From positions 7,208,001 to 7,272,000 of the forward strand of contig NZ_CP085173.1 in the NCBI RefSeq assembly GCF_020616555.1: DNA of 64,000 bases, read 5' to 3'. Shown piece by piece: positions 1-7,835 of the stretch. The translations under genes were made by a program, and so were the position numbers. The notes under the pieces are model-generated. The model did not search any database. It was given only the letters and a program-made list of their open reading frames with translations, and was not told the origin of the DNA. Every line of letters starts with the position of its first letter. Positions within the stretch are counted from its first letter, which is position 1. The stretch is from Streptomyces longhuiensis (lineage in GTDB: Bacteria > Actinomycetota > Actinomycetes > Streptomycetales > Streptomycetaceae).

Positions 1-509
1 GGGCTCAGCCACAGGACGGGTGCCGTGAGGTCCGGGGCCGCCGGGGGCTCCGGGTCGTCCAGCTCCGTTCCCGACACCTGGAGCCGGGCCAGGTCCTTGG
101 GCCAGCCGTCGAGCGGGACCGGCGGGAACACCCGTACCTCGGCCGACTTCCCCGTCACCGTGATGCCGTCGAGCGCCTCAGCCCTGCGCCACTCGGCGCC
201 GCGCGCCCGCCGCACCACCTTGCGGATCCGGGCGTCCTGCCAGTCGCGCATGACCTGCGCCCACTCGCCGTCGCCGGTCGCGCGCGGATCCGAGAGGATC
301 ACGAGGACCGCGCGGGCCGCCGTCTCCAGGGCGTCGGTGCGGGCCGGGGGAGCGGCCCGCTCGATACGCACCACGAGAGGCAGCACGAACTGCTGAGCCT
401 CGTCGCGTACGGTCCGCTCGGACCGGAAGGGGCTGTCCTGCGGCACACCGGCAAAGGCGTCGGTGGCGTCGGTGGCGTCGTTCTGGAGGGTCTGGTCGTC
501 ACTGCTCAC
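1..509 (-). CDS. Partial peptidyl-tRNA hydrolase (Pth2-like), N-terminal part
   Basis: The frame opens at a GTG (507-509) and runs off the left edge, giving about 169 residues. The visible part is the acidic N-terminus (MSSDDQTLQND) and a basic stretch (RDWQDARIRKVVRRARG) that I recognise from a conserved Streptomyces protein annotated as aminoacyl-tRNA hydrolase. In that family the Pth2 catalytic domain lies at the C-terminus, here outside the window. The likely role is freeing tRNA from stalled peptidyl-tRNA in the cytosol. Codon-position GC bias supports coding throughout. The ribosome site before the GTG is weak. The small zinc-ribbon gene just upstream on the same strand may be co-transcribed. 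The function rests on N-terminal similarity only, because no catalytic residue is visible. Confidence 0.6.
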   Translation of the reverse strand, partial: MSSDDQTLQNDATDATDAFAGVPQDSPFRSERTVRDEAQQFVLPLVVRIERAAPPARTDALETAARAVLVILSDPRATGDGEWAQVMRDWQDARIRKVVRRARGAEWRRAEALDGITVTGKSAEVRVFPPVPLDGWPKDLARLQVSGTELDDPEPPAAPDLTAPVLWLS

Positions 510-566
510 CGGACCAGTCTGCCAGGCCGAAGATCGGTTCTTCGCGGCGTCGTGCGACGGCCGCGG

Positions 567-761
567 TCACCCCGAGCAGGACGTGCGCTGTGCCTCCTGC
601 CACTCGCACACGGGGCACAGCGTCACGCCCTTGCGGGACTCCGGGTACTCGGTGGGCTTGCGGCACAGCACGCACTCGGCGAACGGCTCCGTGGTCGCAC
701 CGGCCGGTTCGGACACGTCCGGGTCCGTACGCGGCCCCGGCCCGTCGCAGTAGTCAGCCAT
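567..761 (-). CDS. Small zinc-ribbon protein, 64 aa
   Basis: This short acidic protein has two Cys pairs, CVLC and CPVC, separated by about 15 residues. That is the layout of a minimal zinc ribbon that would hold one structural zinc. An isolated Cys near the N-terminus (MADYC) and another at the C-terminus (RTSCSG) lie outside the ribbon. The ATG at 759-761 is chosen because GGGAG lies just before it; an in-frame start eight codons earlier has no such support. It lies 57 bp upstream of the peptidyl-tRNA hydrolase gene in the same direction, so the two may form a small operon. No enzymatic motif is visible. A nucleic-acid or protein-binding role is possible but not shown. Confidence 0.75.
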   Translation of the reverse strand: MADYCDGPGPRTDPDVSEPAGATTEPFAECVLCRKPTEYPESRKGVTLCPVCEWQEAQRTSCSG

Positions 762-787
762 GACTCCCACCGTAGTCCGGGCCACCG

Positions 788-809
788 GGACAGGCCCTAG
801 GACCTGTCC
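788..809 (-). terminator. Hairpin at the end of the ankyrin gene
   Basis: A perfect 7-bp inverted repeat (GGACAGG / CCTGTCC) with an 8-nt loop spans the TAG stop of the ankyrin-repeat gene. There is no U-tract, which is common for Streptomyces terminators. It would separate that gene from the zinc-ribbon gene downstream. Confidence 0.4.
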
Positions 810-1204
810 GGTCGATCATCCAGGGAGGCTGGTGCCGAGAGACCTTCCGTATCGGGCTTCGCGGTCCGATCCTGGCGGGCGGTGAACCGACCCAGCAGCC
901 GGATCGCCATGCTGTGGTCGTAGAAGTGGGCCAGACCGCGGGCGGTTGTGCCGTCGATCTCTGCGGCAGGATCGGCGCCGTAGGCGAGGACGATCGCGGT
1001 CAGTGCGCTGTCGATCGGTTGCCCCGACTGAAGCGCCGAATCCCCTTCCAGTTCGATGGCGTGCATCAGCAGGGTCATCCCGCAGCAGACCTCGTTGACA
1101 TTCGCTCCTTCGTCGAGAAGACGTGTGAGCGTGGCATGCTCGCTGGACTCCACCGCCTGGTGGGCCGGCGTCCACGGGTTCTCGATCTCAAAGCTGGTCA
1201 CCAC
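797..1204 (-). CDS. Ankyrin-repeat protein, 135 aa
   Basis: At least two ankyrin-type units are visible. One is around residues 10-45, with TPAHQAV and TRLLDEGANVNEV followed by GMTLLMHAI. Another is around 65-105, with VLAYGADPAAEIDGTTA and LAHFYDHSMAIRLL. Ankyrin repeats act as protein-protein interaction surfaces. No catalytic domain, signal peptide or membrane segment is seen, so the protein is probably cytosolic. The frame opens with GTG at 1202-1204, with a second in-frame GTG next to it; GAGGTG lies about 14 nt upstream, a loose spacing. The C-terminal tail is polar and probably disordered. The partner is unknown. Confidence 0.75.
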   Translation of the reverse strand: MVTSFEIENPWTPAHQAVESSEHATLTRLLDEGANVNEVCCGMTLLMHAIELEGDSALQSGQPIDSALTAIVLAYGADPAAEIDGTTARGLAHFYDHSMAIRLLGRFTARQDRTAKPDTEGLSAPASLDDRPDRS

Positions 1205-1249
1205 GGCATCATGCCTGACACCTCACCACCATGATCGGCCGGACAGCTC

Positions 1250-2104
1250 CTAGTTCCCGGCCGCCGACCTGATCAGCTCCGACACCCGCACGAACCGGTA
1301 CCCGCGCTCCCGCAGCTTCGGCACGACGGCGCGCACCGCGGCTTCCGTGGCGGGCGCCGCGCTGCGGGTGCAGTGCATGACGACGACCGAACCGGGCCGC
1401 ACCCCGTCGAGCACCTGCTGCGCCACCGCGTCCGAGTCCGTCGCGAACGCGTCACCGCTCACCACGTCCCACTGCACGGCCGTGACGCCCGCCGGGGTCA
1501 GCTTCCGCAGCACCTCCTTGTCGTAACACCCGCCCGGGAAGCGGAAGTACGGCACCGTGCGCTTCACCCCGGCCTTGCGGAACGCGGCGAAGGCGCGCTC
1601 CACGTCCGACCGCATCTGCGCGGGCGGCATGGTGGGCAGGCCGTAGCACGCGCCGGTGAAGGCGTGGTGGCTGTACGAGTGGTTGGCGACCTCGAAGAGC
1701 GGATCGCTCCCGATCGACCTCGCCTCGGCCGGGTACTCCTCGGCCCACCGCCCGGTCATGAACACCGTCGCGGGGACCTTCAGCCGGCGCAGGGTCGCGA
1801 TCAGGGCCGGGTTGTCGAAGTGCTCACCGGCGGCGGCGCGGGGGCCCTGGTCGGCGGTCATGTCGGCGTCGAAGGTGAGGGCGACGGTCCGGTCCCGCGG
1901 GTGGGGGGCGCTCTTGAACACGGGGGTGAGACCGGCGGGGCCCGGTGCGAGTGTGGGCGGGCGCGAGGGCGCGGCGGACACGGACGCGCTCACCGTCCCT
2001 CGCCCCGGGTGCCCGGCGGACCCGCCGCCCCCGCTGCACGCGGCAGCTCCGACCCCCAGTGCGCCCAGGGCGCAGACCAGCGCGAATCTCCGTACGTAGG
2101 TCAT
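1250..2104 (-). CDS. Polysaccharide deacetylase (NodB) lipoprotein
   Basis: The protein starts with a basic n-region and hydrophobic helix ending in a lipobox (VGAAAC, Cys about residue 23), so it is predicted to be a lipoprotein on the outer face of the membrane. After a Ser/Pro-rich linker comes a NodB homology domain: TFDADM near residue 78 (the TFDDG-type motif, Asp as base or metal ligand), NHSYSHH near 142 (metal-binding histidines) and RFPGGCYD further on. Family members remove N- or O-acetyl groups from peptidoglycan or chitin-like glycans. An ATG at 2102-2104 follows an in-frame GTG directly. An AT-rich stretch upstream contains TATGGT on the minus strand (2114-2119), so the message could be leaderless. 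The second Asp of motif 1 is followed by Met rather than Gly, so activity is likely but unproven. Confidence 0.82.
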   Translation of the reverse strand: MTYVRRFALVCALGALGVGAAACSGGGGSAGHPGRGTVSASVSAAPSRPPTLAPGPAGLTPVFKSAPHPRDRTVALTFDADMTADQGPRAAAGEHFDNPALIATLRRLKVPATVFMTGRWAEEYPAEARSIGSDPLFEVANHSYSHHAFTGACYGLPTMPPAQMRSDVERAFAAFRKAGVKRTVPYFRFPGGCYDKEVLRKLTPAGVTAVQWDVVSGDAFATDSDAVAQQVLDGVRPGSVVVMHCTRSAAPATEAAVRAVVPKLRERGYRFVRVSELIRSAAGN

Positions 2105-2204
2105 CACGCGGCGACCATAAACGCACTAATAGGATTAATTGCGCATCATGTCGCGTGTGCGGTGCGGCGTCGGGCCAGGTGGGCGAAGGGTGGGGCCGTG
2201 GGGC

Positions 2205-3068
2205 TCAGGTGTCCCGCAGCGCCCCGGTCACCTGGTCGAAGAACCGTGCGTGGGCGGACTCGCTCGCCGGGAGCTCGGGGTTCCAGGGGAGCAGACGCGC
2301 CCCGGCCGCGACCTGCCGCCAGTGCGGGTCCGCCGCGTACTGCTCGCGTGCGGCCGCGTTCGCGCGGGAGTCGACGAGCACGATGTCGGGCGTGAGCGCG
2401 GCGGCCTGAGCCCACCCGGCCGTGTTCCAGTTGGCGCCCGGCCCCTGCGGGGGCTCGACGGTGTGTACACCGAGGGCCGTCAGCGCGCTCAGGTCGGGCC
2501 ACTTGGCGGGACGGGCCAGATGGACACTGTCCGGGCCGCCCGGCGAAAGAGCCAGCACCCGCCCTCGACTGTCCTGCGCCGCCTGCTCCAACTCCCGCAT
2601 GGCGCGCTCCAGTTCGGTCCCGGACCGGTCCCGCGCCCCGAGCGAACGCGCCAGCCCGGCGAAGCGCTCCCTGACCGCGGTGAGCGAGCGGCCCTGCCCG
2701 ACGTCGACCACGACGACCGGGACGTGCTCCTCCAGGTGCTTCGCCACGTCGGGCTCGACGCCGTACACCTGGCCGCCGCCGTAGGTGACGGCGACGACGA
2801 GGTCGGGCTCGGCCGCGAGCACGGCCTCCAGGCCGAGCCCCGCGCCCGCGCCGAGGTAGCGGACCTCGCCGAGCGGCAGCGTCCCCGCCTTGGCCGGGTC
2901 GGCGGTGTCCCCGTCGTGGAACGAACCGAAGATCCCCACCGGCCGTATCCCGTGGTCCCACAGGGTGGCGCCGGCCTGTATGTAGGCCACCACCCGTAAC
3001 GGCACGTCCCCCGCGGCCGCCACATGCCCGCGGTCGTCGGTGAACTCCCAGACTGCGTGTCGTTCCAT
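2205..3068 (-). CDS. ABC-transporter binding-protein-like protein without export signal
   Basis: The 287-residue sequence resembles the two-lobed periplasmic-binding fold used for iron-siderophore or vitamin B12 uptake: RVVAYIQAG near the start, PDLVVAVTYGGGQVYG in the first lobe, and TPDIVLVDSR plus a helical C-terminus in the second. Unlike a true binding protein it begins MERHAVWEFTDDRG, with no lipobox, hydrophobic signal or twin-arginine motif. No permease or ATPase gene is adjacent. Either the protein works in the cytosol (binding or delivering a small molecule) or the start is misjudged, but no upstream in-frame extension offers a signal. The chosen ATG (3066-3068) follows an AAGGACA-type ribosome site. 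The specific ligand cannot be read from sequence. Confidence 0.7.
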   Translation of the reverse strand: MERHAVWEFTDDRGHVAAAGDVPLRVVAYIQAGATLWDHGIRPVGIFGSFHDGDTADPAKAGTLPLGEVRYLGAGAGLGLEAVLAAEPDLVVAVTYGGGQVYGVEPDVAKHLEEHVPVVVVDVGQGRSLTAVRERFAGLARSLGARDRSGTELERAMRELEQAAQDSRGRVLALSPGGPDSVHLARPAKWPDLSALTALGVHTVEPPQGPGANWNTAGWAQAAALTPDIVLVDSRANAAAREQYAADPHWRQVAAGARLLPWNPELPASESAHARFFDQVTGALRDT

Positions 3069-3217
3069 GTGTCCGTGTCCTTGTCCCTAGGGGGCGACGT
3101 CCTGAAGGGCCTACGGGCCCGGCAGGACCCCTAAGACCCTGCCCAGGGGGCGGGATCGGCACGCTCGGTGAATCAGCCGCACTTGTGGACGGCGCCGGTG
3201 GGGCCCGGCACCCCGCC

Positions 3218-4186
3218 TCACCCCTGTGCGAGCAACTGCTCCCTCGCCCCGGCCACGTCGAAGTCCGCCTTCGGGAACTTCGGGTCCAGCGCCTCCAGAT
3301 GTTCCAGGAGCAGCTTGCTGACGGCCCAGTTCCGGTACCACTTGCGGTCGGCCGGCACCACGTACCAGGGCGCGTCATCCGTCGAACAGCGCTCCAGCGC
3401 GATCTCGTACGCCTTCTGGTACGCGGGCCACAGGGCGCGGTCCTCGATGTCGCCCATGCTGAACTTCCAGTACTTGTCCGGGTTGTCGAGCCGTTGGAGG
3501 AGCCGCTCGCGCTGTTCCTCGTACGAGATGTGGAGGAAGCACTTGACGACCGTCACGCCGTCCTCCGCCAGCGACTGCTCGAAGCGGTTGATCTGGCCGT
3601 AGCGGCCGCCCAGTTGGCGGTGCGGGACGAGGCCGCGGACCCGGGCGGCGAGGACGTCCTCGTACTGCGAGCGGTCGAAGATGCCGATCTCGCCGGGCTC
3701 GGGGAGCGCTCGCATGATGCGCCACAGGAACGGATGGCCGCGCTCCTCGGCGGTCGGCGCCTTGAAGGCCTTGATGCGGCAGCCGGAGGGGTTGAAGAGG
3801 CCGATGACGTGCTTGACCGTGCCGCCCTTGCCGCTGGTGTCCATGCCCTGGAGGATCAGCAGGATCCGGCGCCGGTCGCCTGCCGTGCCGGAGGCCCACA
3901 GGCGCTCCTGGAGGTCCGCCAGGCGTTCACCCATACGGGCGGTCGCCTCCACGCCGGCGGCCTTGCCGGTGGGGCCCGCGGGCGTCGCCCGCGCGTCGTA
4001 GGAGGCGAGATCCACGGGCTTGCCCGCGGGGATGCGCAGCAGCTCACGAAGCGCGGCGGGCGCTTTCGCGCCGGAAGACTTCCCGGACGTCCCGGGGGCC
4101 TGTCCGGCCCTGGCCCGGGACTTCCCGGCGCCCTTGGCCGGCTTGCCCTTGCCCTTCCGCTTCGTGTCCTTGTCGGCCTTGGCCAC
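3218..4186 (-). CDS. ppk2: Polyphosphate kinase 2 family protein
   Basis: PPK2 enzymes transfer phosphate between polyphosphate and nucleotides. The fold is seen in a Walker A loop GMDTSGKGG (about residues 114-122), the lid region with NPSGCRIKAFKAP, and a Walker B-like segment IFDRSQYED (about 159-167). The core ends in the typical KWYRNW and LEALDP region. The first 45 residues are a Lys/Ala/Gly-rich basic tail before the domain, which could bind polyphosphate or nucleic acid. The start is a GTG at 4184-4186 behind GGAAGGGG. The PhoX phosphatase gene lies 54 bp upstream in the same orientation, so phosphate release outside the cell and polyphosphate handling inside may share a transcript. 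Whether the enzyme prefers ADP, GDP or AMP cannot be decided here. Confidence 0.88.
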   Translation of the reverse strand: MAKADKDTKRKGKGKPAKGAGKSRARAGQAPGTSGKSSGAKAPAALRELLRIPAGKPVDLASYDARATPAGPTGKAAGVEATARMGERLADLQERLWASGTAGDRRRILLILQGMDTSGKGGTVKHVIGLFNPSGCRIKAFKAPTAEERGHPFLWRIMRALPEPGEIGIFDRSQYEDVLAARVRGLVPHRQLGGRYGQINRFEQSLAEDGVTVVKCFLHISYEEQRERLLQRLDNPDKYWKFSMGDIEDRALWPAYQKAYEIALERCSTDDAPWYVVPADRKWYRNWAVSKLLLEHLEALDPKFPKADFDVAGAREQLLAQG

Positions 4187-4240
4187 CGCGCACCCCTTCC
4201 CGTCAGGTCCCTCGATCGTGCGACGGACCGGGCAGCTGCG

Positions 4241-5641
4241 CTACCGCTGCCAGGGCCCCGTCACGGCGAAGGTCGTCCCGGGCGTGTAGCAGTTGACGTA
4301 CATCGTGTCGCCGTCCGGGGAGAACGTGACGCCCGCGAACTCGCCCCACGCCGGTTCCTGCGCCGTGCCGATGTTCTGGCGCCCGCGCGCCATCGCGTAC
4401 ACGTCGCCGCGGCGGGTCACACCGAAGACGTGCTGCGCGCCCTCGCCGTCCTCGCACACCATCAGGCCGCCGCTGGGCGCGAGGCAGATGTTGTCGGGCT
4501 CCTCGCCCGGCAGCTGGACGTCGGTGCTCGGGCCGAACACGATCACCAGCGTGAGCCGGCGCTTGTTCGGGTCGTAGCGCCAGATCTGCCCGAAGTGGTC
4601 GGCCGCCGAGCCCTCCGCGCTGTGGGCGAAGGAGGAGACGAAGTAGACGGACGAGCCGCCCCAGTAGCAGCCCTCCAGCTTCTGGGCGTGCGTGATGCCC
4701 TTCGGGCCGAAGTCCTGGAGGCGGATGGGGGTCTGCGCGGCCAGCGGGTCGGGTACGTCGACCCACTCGATGCCGTCGAAGGTCGCGCCCGTCTCCTGGA
4801 TCGAGGACAGGTCGGGCACCCCGGGCACCCGCATCGCCTGGAGCGTTCCGCCCGCCCGCAGGGAACCGAGGCCGCCCTCGGGCTTCTTGGGCAGGAAGCG
4901 GTAGAAGAGGCCGAACGGCTTCTGGAAGGCGTCCTCCGTCTCGTAGACGACGCCCCGCTTCGGGTCGATCGCGATCGCCTCGTGCTGGAAGCGGCCCATC
5001 GCGGTCAGCGGCACGGCGCCCGAGCGGTGCGGGTCGCCCGGGTCGACCTCGAAGATGAAGCCGTGGTCCTTGGTGTAGCCGTTCGTGCCGGCCTTGTCCT
5101 CGGTCTCCTCGCAGGTCAGCCAGGTGCCCCAAGGCGTGTGCCCGCCCGCGCAGTTGACGGCCGTGCCGGCGATGGCCACACGCTCCGACAGGACATTGCC
5201 CCGATGGTCGAGCGTGAGCGCCGTACAGCCGCCCTTGCCCATCGGGTCGTAGGTGAGGCCCTCGACGGTCGGCACGGCGATCTTCGCGGTGACGCGGTTC
5301 TCGTGGTTGCGGACCAGGTGGACCTGGCCGTGTCTGCCCTTCAGGGCCGTCATGCCGTCGTGGTTGCTGGGCACCTTGCCCTCGCCGGAGCGCAGCGGGT
5401 CGCCCTCGCGCGAGAGGACCTTGTAGCGGAACCCCGCGGGCAGGTCGAGCAGCCCGGCGGGGTCGGGCACCAGCGGGCCGTAGCCCTTCTGTCCGAGGCT
5501 CTGCGCGGCGGCCGTGCCCGCGAAGAGCTCGGAGAGGCTTCCGGCGAAGGCGATGGCGGCGACGGAAGCGCCGCTGCGCGCGAGGACCTGACGTCGTGTT
5601 GCGGAGGACTGAGCGGTACGTGCGGTACGTGCTTCAGACAT
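4241..5641 (-). CDS. phoX: PhoX-type alkaline phosphatase, Tat-exported
   Basis: The N-terminus carries a twin-arginine signal (TRRQVLARSG, Arg16-Arg17) followed by an Ala-rich hydrophobic stretch ending near TAAAQS, so the folded enzyme is exported. The remaining 420 residues match the DUF839/PhoX beta-propeller family: VPSNHDGM, HLVRNHENR, TWLTCEETE, AIAIDPKRGVVYETED, WVDVPDP, PDNICLAPSGGLMVCEDGE and FSPDGDTMYVN. PhoX enzymes are calcium/iron-dependent phosphomonoesterases that liberate phosphate from organic esters. The ATG at 5639-5641 follows GGAGG at good spacing. The gene lies upstream of polyphosphate kinase 2. No convincing PHO-box direct repeat was found upstream, so phosphate control is inferred from function only. 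Confidence 0.85.
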   Translation of the reverse strand: MSEARTARTAQSSATRRQVLARSGASVAAIAFAGSLSELFAGTAAAQSLGQKGYGPLVPDPAGLLDLPAGFRYKVLSREGDPLRSGEGKVPSNHDGMTALKGRHGQVHLVRNHENRVTAKIAVPTVEGLTYDPMGKGGCTALTLDHRGNVLSERVAIAGTAVNCAGGHTPWGTWLTCEETEDKAGTNGYTKDHGFIFEVDPGDPHRSGAVPLTAMGRFQHEAIAIDPKRGVVYETEDAFQKPFGLFYRFLPKKPEGGLGSLRAGGTLQAMRVPGVPDLSSIQETGATFDGIEWVDVPDPLAAQTPIRLQDFGPKGITHAQKLEGCYWGGSSVYFVSSFAHSAEGSAADHFGQIWRYDPNKRRLTLVIVFGPSTDVQLPGEEPDNICLAPSGGLMVCEDGEGAQHVFGVTRRGDVYAMARGRQNIGTAQEPAWGEFAGVTFSPDGDTMYVNCYTPGTTFAVTGPWQR

Positions 5642-5716
5642 GGGGCAACCTCCTGCTGGCGGACAGGAACTGTGACCCGGTCGTGTGTATCACGCGGCAT
5701 GGTTCACGGGAACCAC

Positions 5717-5757
5717 GCGTGTGACGGCCTGTCGCTCATGTCCCGGCCGTCACGCGC
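5717..5757 (-). terminator. Long inverted repeat between zapE-like gene and phoX
   Basis: GTGACGGCC (5721-5729) and GGCCGTCAC (5745-5753) form a perfect 9-bp stem that extends to 13 bp with one wobble, around a 15-nt loop. It lies after the stop of the ZapE-like gene and about 75 bp before phoX, both on the minus strand. It could end the upstream transcript or serve as an operator for phoX. No U-tract is present. Confidence 0.45.
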
Positions 5758-5788
5758 CACCCTTCACGCGCGCGTGAGCCCCCGCTCC

Positions 5789-6880
5789 TTACGCCCTCAC
5801 CAGCCCCTTCGCGTCCCGCGCGAGTGCGGTCAGGCGGGAGATCGCGCGGAAGTACTTCTTGCGGTAGCCGCCGTTCAGCATCTCCTCGCTGAACAGCTGG
5901 TCGAAGGGGAGTCCCGAGGCGAGCACGGGGATCTCGCGGTCGTAGAGCCGGTCGGCGAGCACGACGAGGCGCAGCGCCGTCGACTGGTCGGGGACGGGTT
6001 GCACGTCCGTGAGGCAGACGGCCTTCAGGTCGTCCGTGAGGGCGCCGTAGCGGCTGGGGTGCACGCGCGCGAGGTGGTCGAGCAGATGCGGGAAGTCGTC
6101 GAGGGAGGCGCCCTGCATCGCGTACGCCGCCTTCGTCACCTGTTCGTCGGAGAACGGGGCGGGCGCTTCGGGCAGGCCGCGGTGGCGGTAGTCCTCGCCG
6201 TCGATGCGCAGGGGGTGGAAGTGGGCGGACAGGCCCTGGATCTCGCGCAGGAAGTCGGCGGAGGCGAACCGGCCCTCGCCGAGCTTGCCCGGCAGCGTGT
6301 TCGAGGTCGCGGCGAGCGCGACGCCCGCGTCGACGAGCTTGCCCAGCAGGGTCGACACCAGGACCGTGTCGCCCGGGTCGTCCAGCTCGAACTCGTCGAT
6401 GCACAGCAGCCGGTGCTCGCCGAGCGTGCGCACCGTCTGCTGGAAGCCGAGCGCGCCCACCAGGTTCGTGAGCTCGACGAACGTGCCGAACGCCTTCTGC
6501 TCGGGGGCCGCCGGGGTGGCGTGCCAGAGCGAGGCGAGCAGGTGGGTCTTGCCGACGCCGTAGCCGCCGTCCAGGTAGACGCCGCGGGGTCCGGTGGGCG
6601 CCGCGGGCTTCTTGGCGAACCACCGCCGCTTGCCCGCGCCGCTCGCGTGGGCGCCGCCGAGCCCGGCCGCGAAGCCGCTCAGGACCCGCACCGCCTCGGT
6701 CTGGCTGGGCTGGCCGGGGTCCGGGATGTACGTCTCGAAGCGGACCGAGTCGAAGCGCGGCGGGGGCACCATCTCGGCGACCAGGCGGTCCGCGGGGACG
6801 AGCGGCTCACGGGCGCACAGGGACAGCGGGGACGCGTCGGCTATCGGACTCTGAGCCGGGGCGGTGGTGGAGGACGACAC
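5789..6880 (-). CDS. zapE: AFG1/ZapE-family P-loop ATPase
   Basis: The 363-residue protein has a Walker A loop GGYGVGKTHLL (about residues 105-115), a Walker B segment LLCIDEFELDDPGD, and the ATSNTLP sensor motif followed by LPSDLxxG-type sequence (here LPGKLGEGRF). This is the AFG1-like ATPase family; in E. coli ZapE acts at the division ring, and in eukaryotes AFG1 works in mitochondrial quality control. The role in Streptomyces is not known to me. I chose GTG 6878-6880 (VSSSTTAPAQ). A longer in-frame ATG at 6917-6919 would overlap the divergent reductase gene. Only 37 bp separate the two divergent genes with the chosen start, so they share a promoter region. No transmembrane segment is seen. 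Confidence 0.82.
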   Translation of the reverse strand: MSSSTTAPAQSPIADASPLSLCAREPLVPADRLVAEMVPPPRFDSVRFETYIPDPGQPSQTEAVRVLSGFAAGLGGAHASGAGKRRWFAKKPAAPTGPRGVYLDGGYGVGKTHLLASLWHATPAAPEQKAFGTFVELTNLVGALGFQQTVRTLGEHRLLCIDEFELDDPGDTVLVSTLLGKLVDAGVALAATSNTLPGKLGEGRFASADFLREIQGLSAHFHPLRIDGEDYRHRGLPEAPAPFSDEQVTKAAYAMQGASLDDFPHLLDHLARVHPSRYGALTDDLKAVCLTDVQPVPDQSTALRLVVLADRLYDREIPVLASGLPFDQLFSEEMLNGGYRKKYFRAISRLTALARDAKGLVRA

Positions 6881-6917
6881 AGCACCCAACTCTAGACGCC
6901 GTGGGAGACTGCGTGAC

Positions 6918-7691
6918 ATGCGACGCCTGTTCCCTGTGACGTACGAAACAGCAGATCACGCGGCCCACGAACCTCGTGAATGGAGTCTCGACGAGCTCGC
7001 GGACGCCTATGCCTACCCCTCCGGGCAGGACGTATGGCTGCGGGCCAACATGGTCTCCACGCTCGACGGTGCCGCTCACCACGACGGCCGCTCGCAGGGC
7101 ATCTCGTGCGCCGCCGACATGCGGATCTTCGGCACCCTGCGCGGTCTCGCGGACGCCGTCCTGGTCGGCGCGGAAACGGTCCGTCTTGAGGGCTACCGCC
7201 CGGCACGCGCGCGTGAGGCCTTCGCCGCGCGCAGGCAGGCGGCCGGACAGGGCCCCGCCCCGGCCATCGCGGTGATCACCGCGAGCCTGAACCTCGACTT
7301 CTCCCTGCCCCTCTTCACCTCGCCCCTCGTTCCCACCTTCGTGGTCACCGGCGCCGGGGCCCCGTCCGACCGTGTGGAGGCCGCCCGCAAGGCCGGCGCC
7401 GAGGTGCTGATCGCCGGCGAGGGCTCCACGGTCGAGCCGGAGCGCGCGGTCCGGGCGCTCGCGGAGCGCGGGCTCACCCGGCTGCTCACGGAGGGCGGAC
7501 CCCGCCTGCTCGGTCAGTTCGTGGCAGCGCAGGTGCTCGACGAACTCTGTCTGACGCTGTCGCCGATGCTCACCGCCGGAGACGCCCAGCGCATCGCCGG
7601 GGGACCGTCCCTGACCGTCCCCGAGCGTTTCGAGATGGCTTCGGTGCTGGAAGAGGCCGGGTTCCTGTTCACCCGATACCGTCGGAGCTGA
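6918..7691 (+). CDS. RibD C-terminal-like (pyrimidine) reductase
   Basis: This 257-residue protein is a dihydrofolate-reductase-fold enzyme of the RibD_C group. NMVSTLDGAA near residue 43 forms the substrate site, FGTLRGLADAVLVGAETVR is the characteristic helix and strand, and LTRLLTEGGPRLLGQF binds the NADPH phosphates. In riboflavin synthesis this domain reduces the ribose side chain of the pyrimidine intermediate with NADPH, but many actinobacterial paralogues stand alone and their substrate is unknown. No deaminase domain is fused. The ATG at 6918-6920 faces the ZapE-like gene in opposite orientation. No other riboflavin gene is nearby, which argues for a paralogue rather than the biosynthetic enzyme. 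Confidence 0.8.
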   Translation: MRRLFPVTYETADHAAHEPREWSLDELADAYAYPSGQDVWLRANMVSTLDGAAHHDGRSQGISCAADMRIFGTLRGLADAVLVGAETVRLEGYRPARAREAFAARRQAAGQGPAPAIAVITASLNLDFSLPLFTSPLVPTFVVTGAGAPSDRVEAARKAGAEVLIAGEGSTVEPERAVRALAERGLTRLLTEGGPRLLGQFVAAQVLDELCLTLSPMLTAGDAQRIAGGPSLTVPERFEMASVLEEAGFLFTRYRRS

Positions 7692-7835
7692 CAATCAGCG
7701 GAATGTGCCGTTCCGTTTACGTTCCGCTGGGCACACTAAATCTCGCAGACCCCGTACGGCCACGGGGCAGGATGGTTTCCGCAGGGACCGGTCGAGAGTC
7801 GACGGCCCACGGAGGAGAGAAGAAGGGCGCCTGTC

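Noticed and set aside
3107-3120. Short hairpin (GGGCC, TACG loop, GGCCC) between ppk2 and the binding-like protein
   Set aside because: The stem has only five base pairs and no U-tract follows. It is too weak to call as a terminator.
5701-5712. Single GTTCAC-like half-site upstream of phoX, considered as a PHO box
   Set aside because: A PHO box needs two or more 11-bp direct repeats in register. Only one half-site was found, and it is in the wrong orientation for the gene.
3185-6895. Very long plus-strand open frame (over 1200 codons) opposite ppk2, phoX and the ZapE-like gene
   Set aside because: It is the antisense shadow of GC-rich minus-strand genes. It lacks recognisable domains and its composition is Arg/Ala/Gly-biased.
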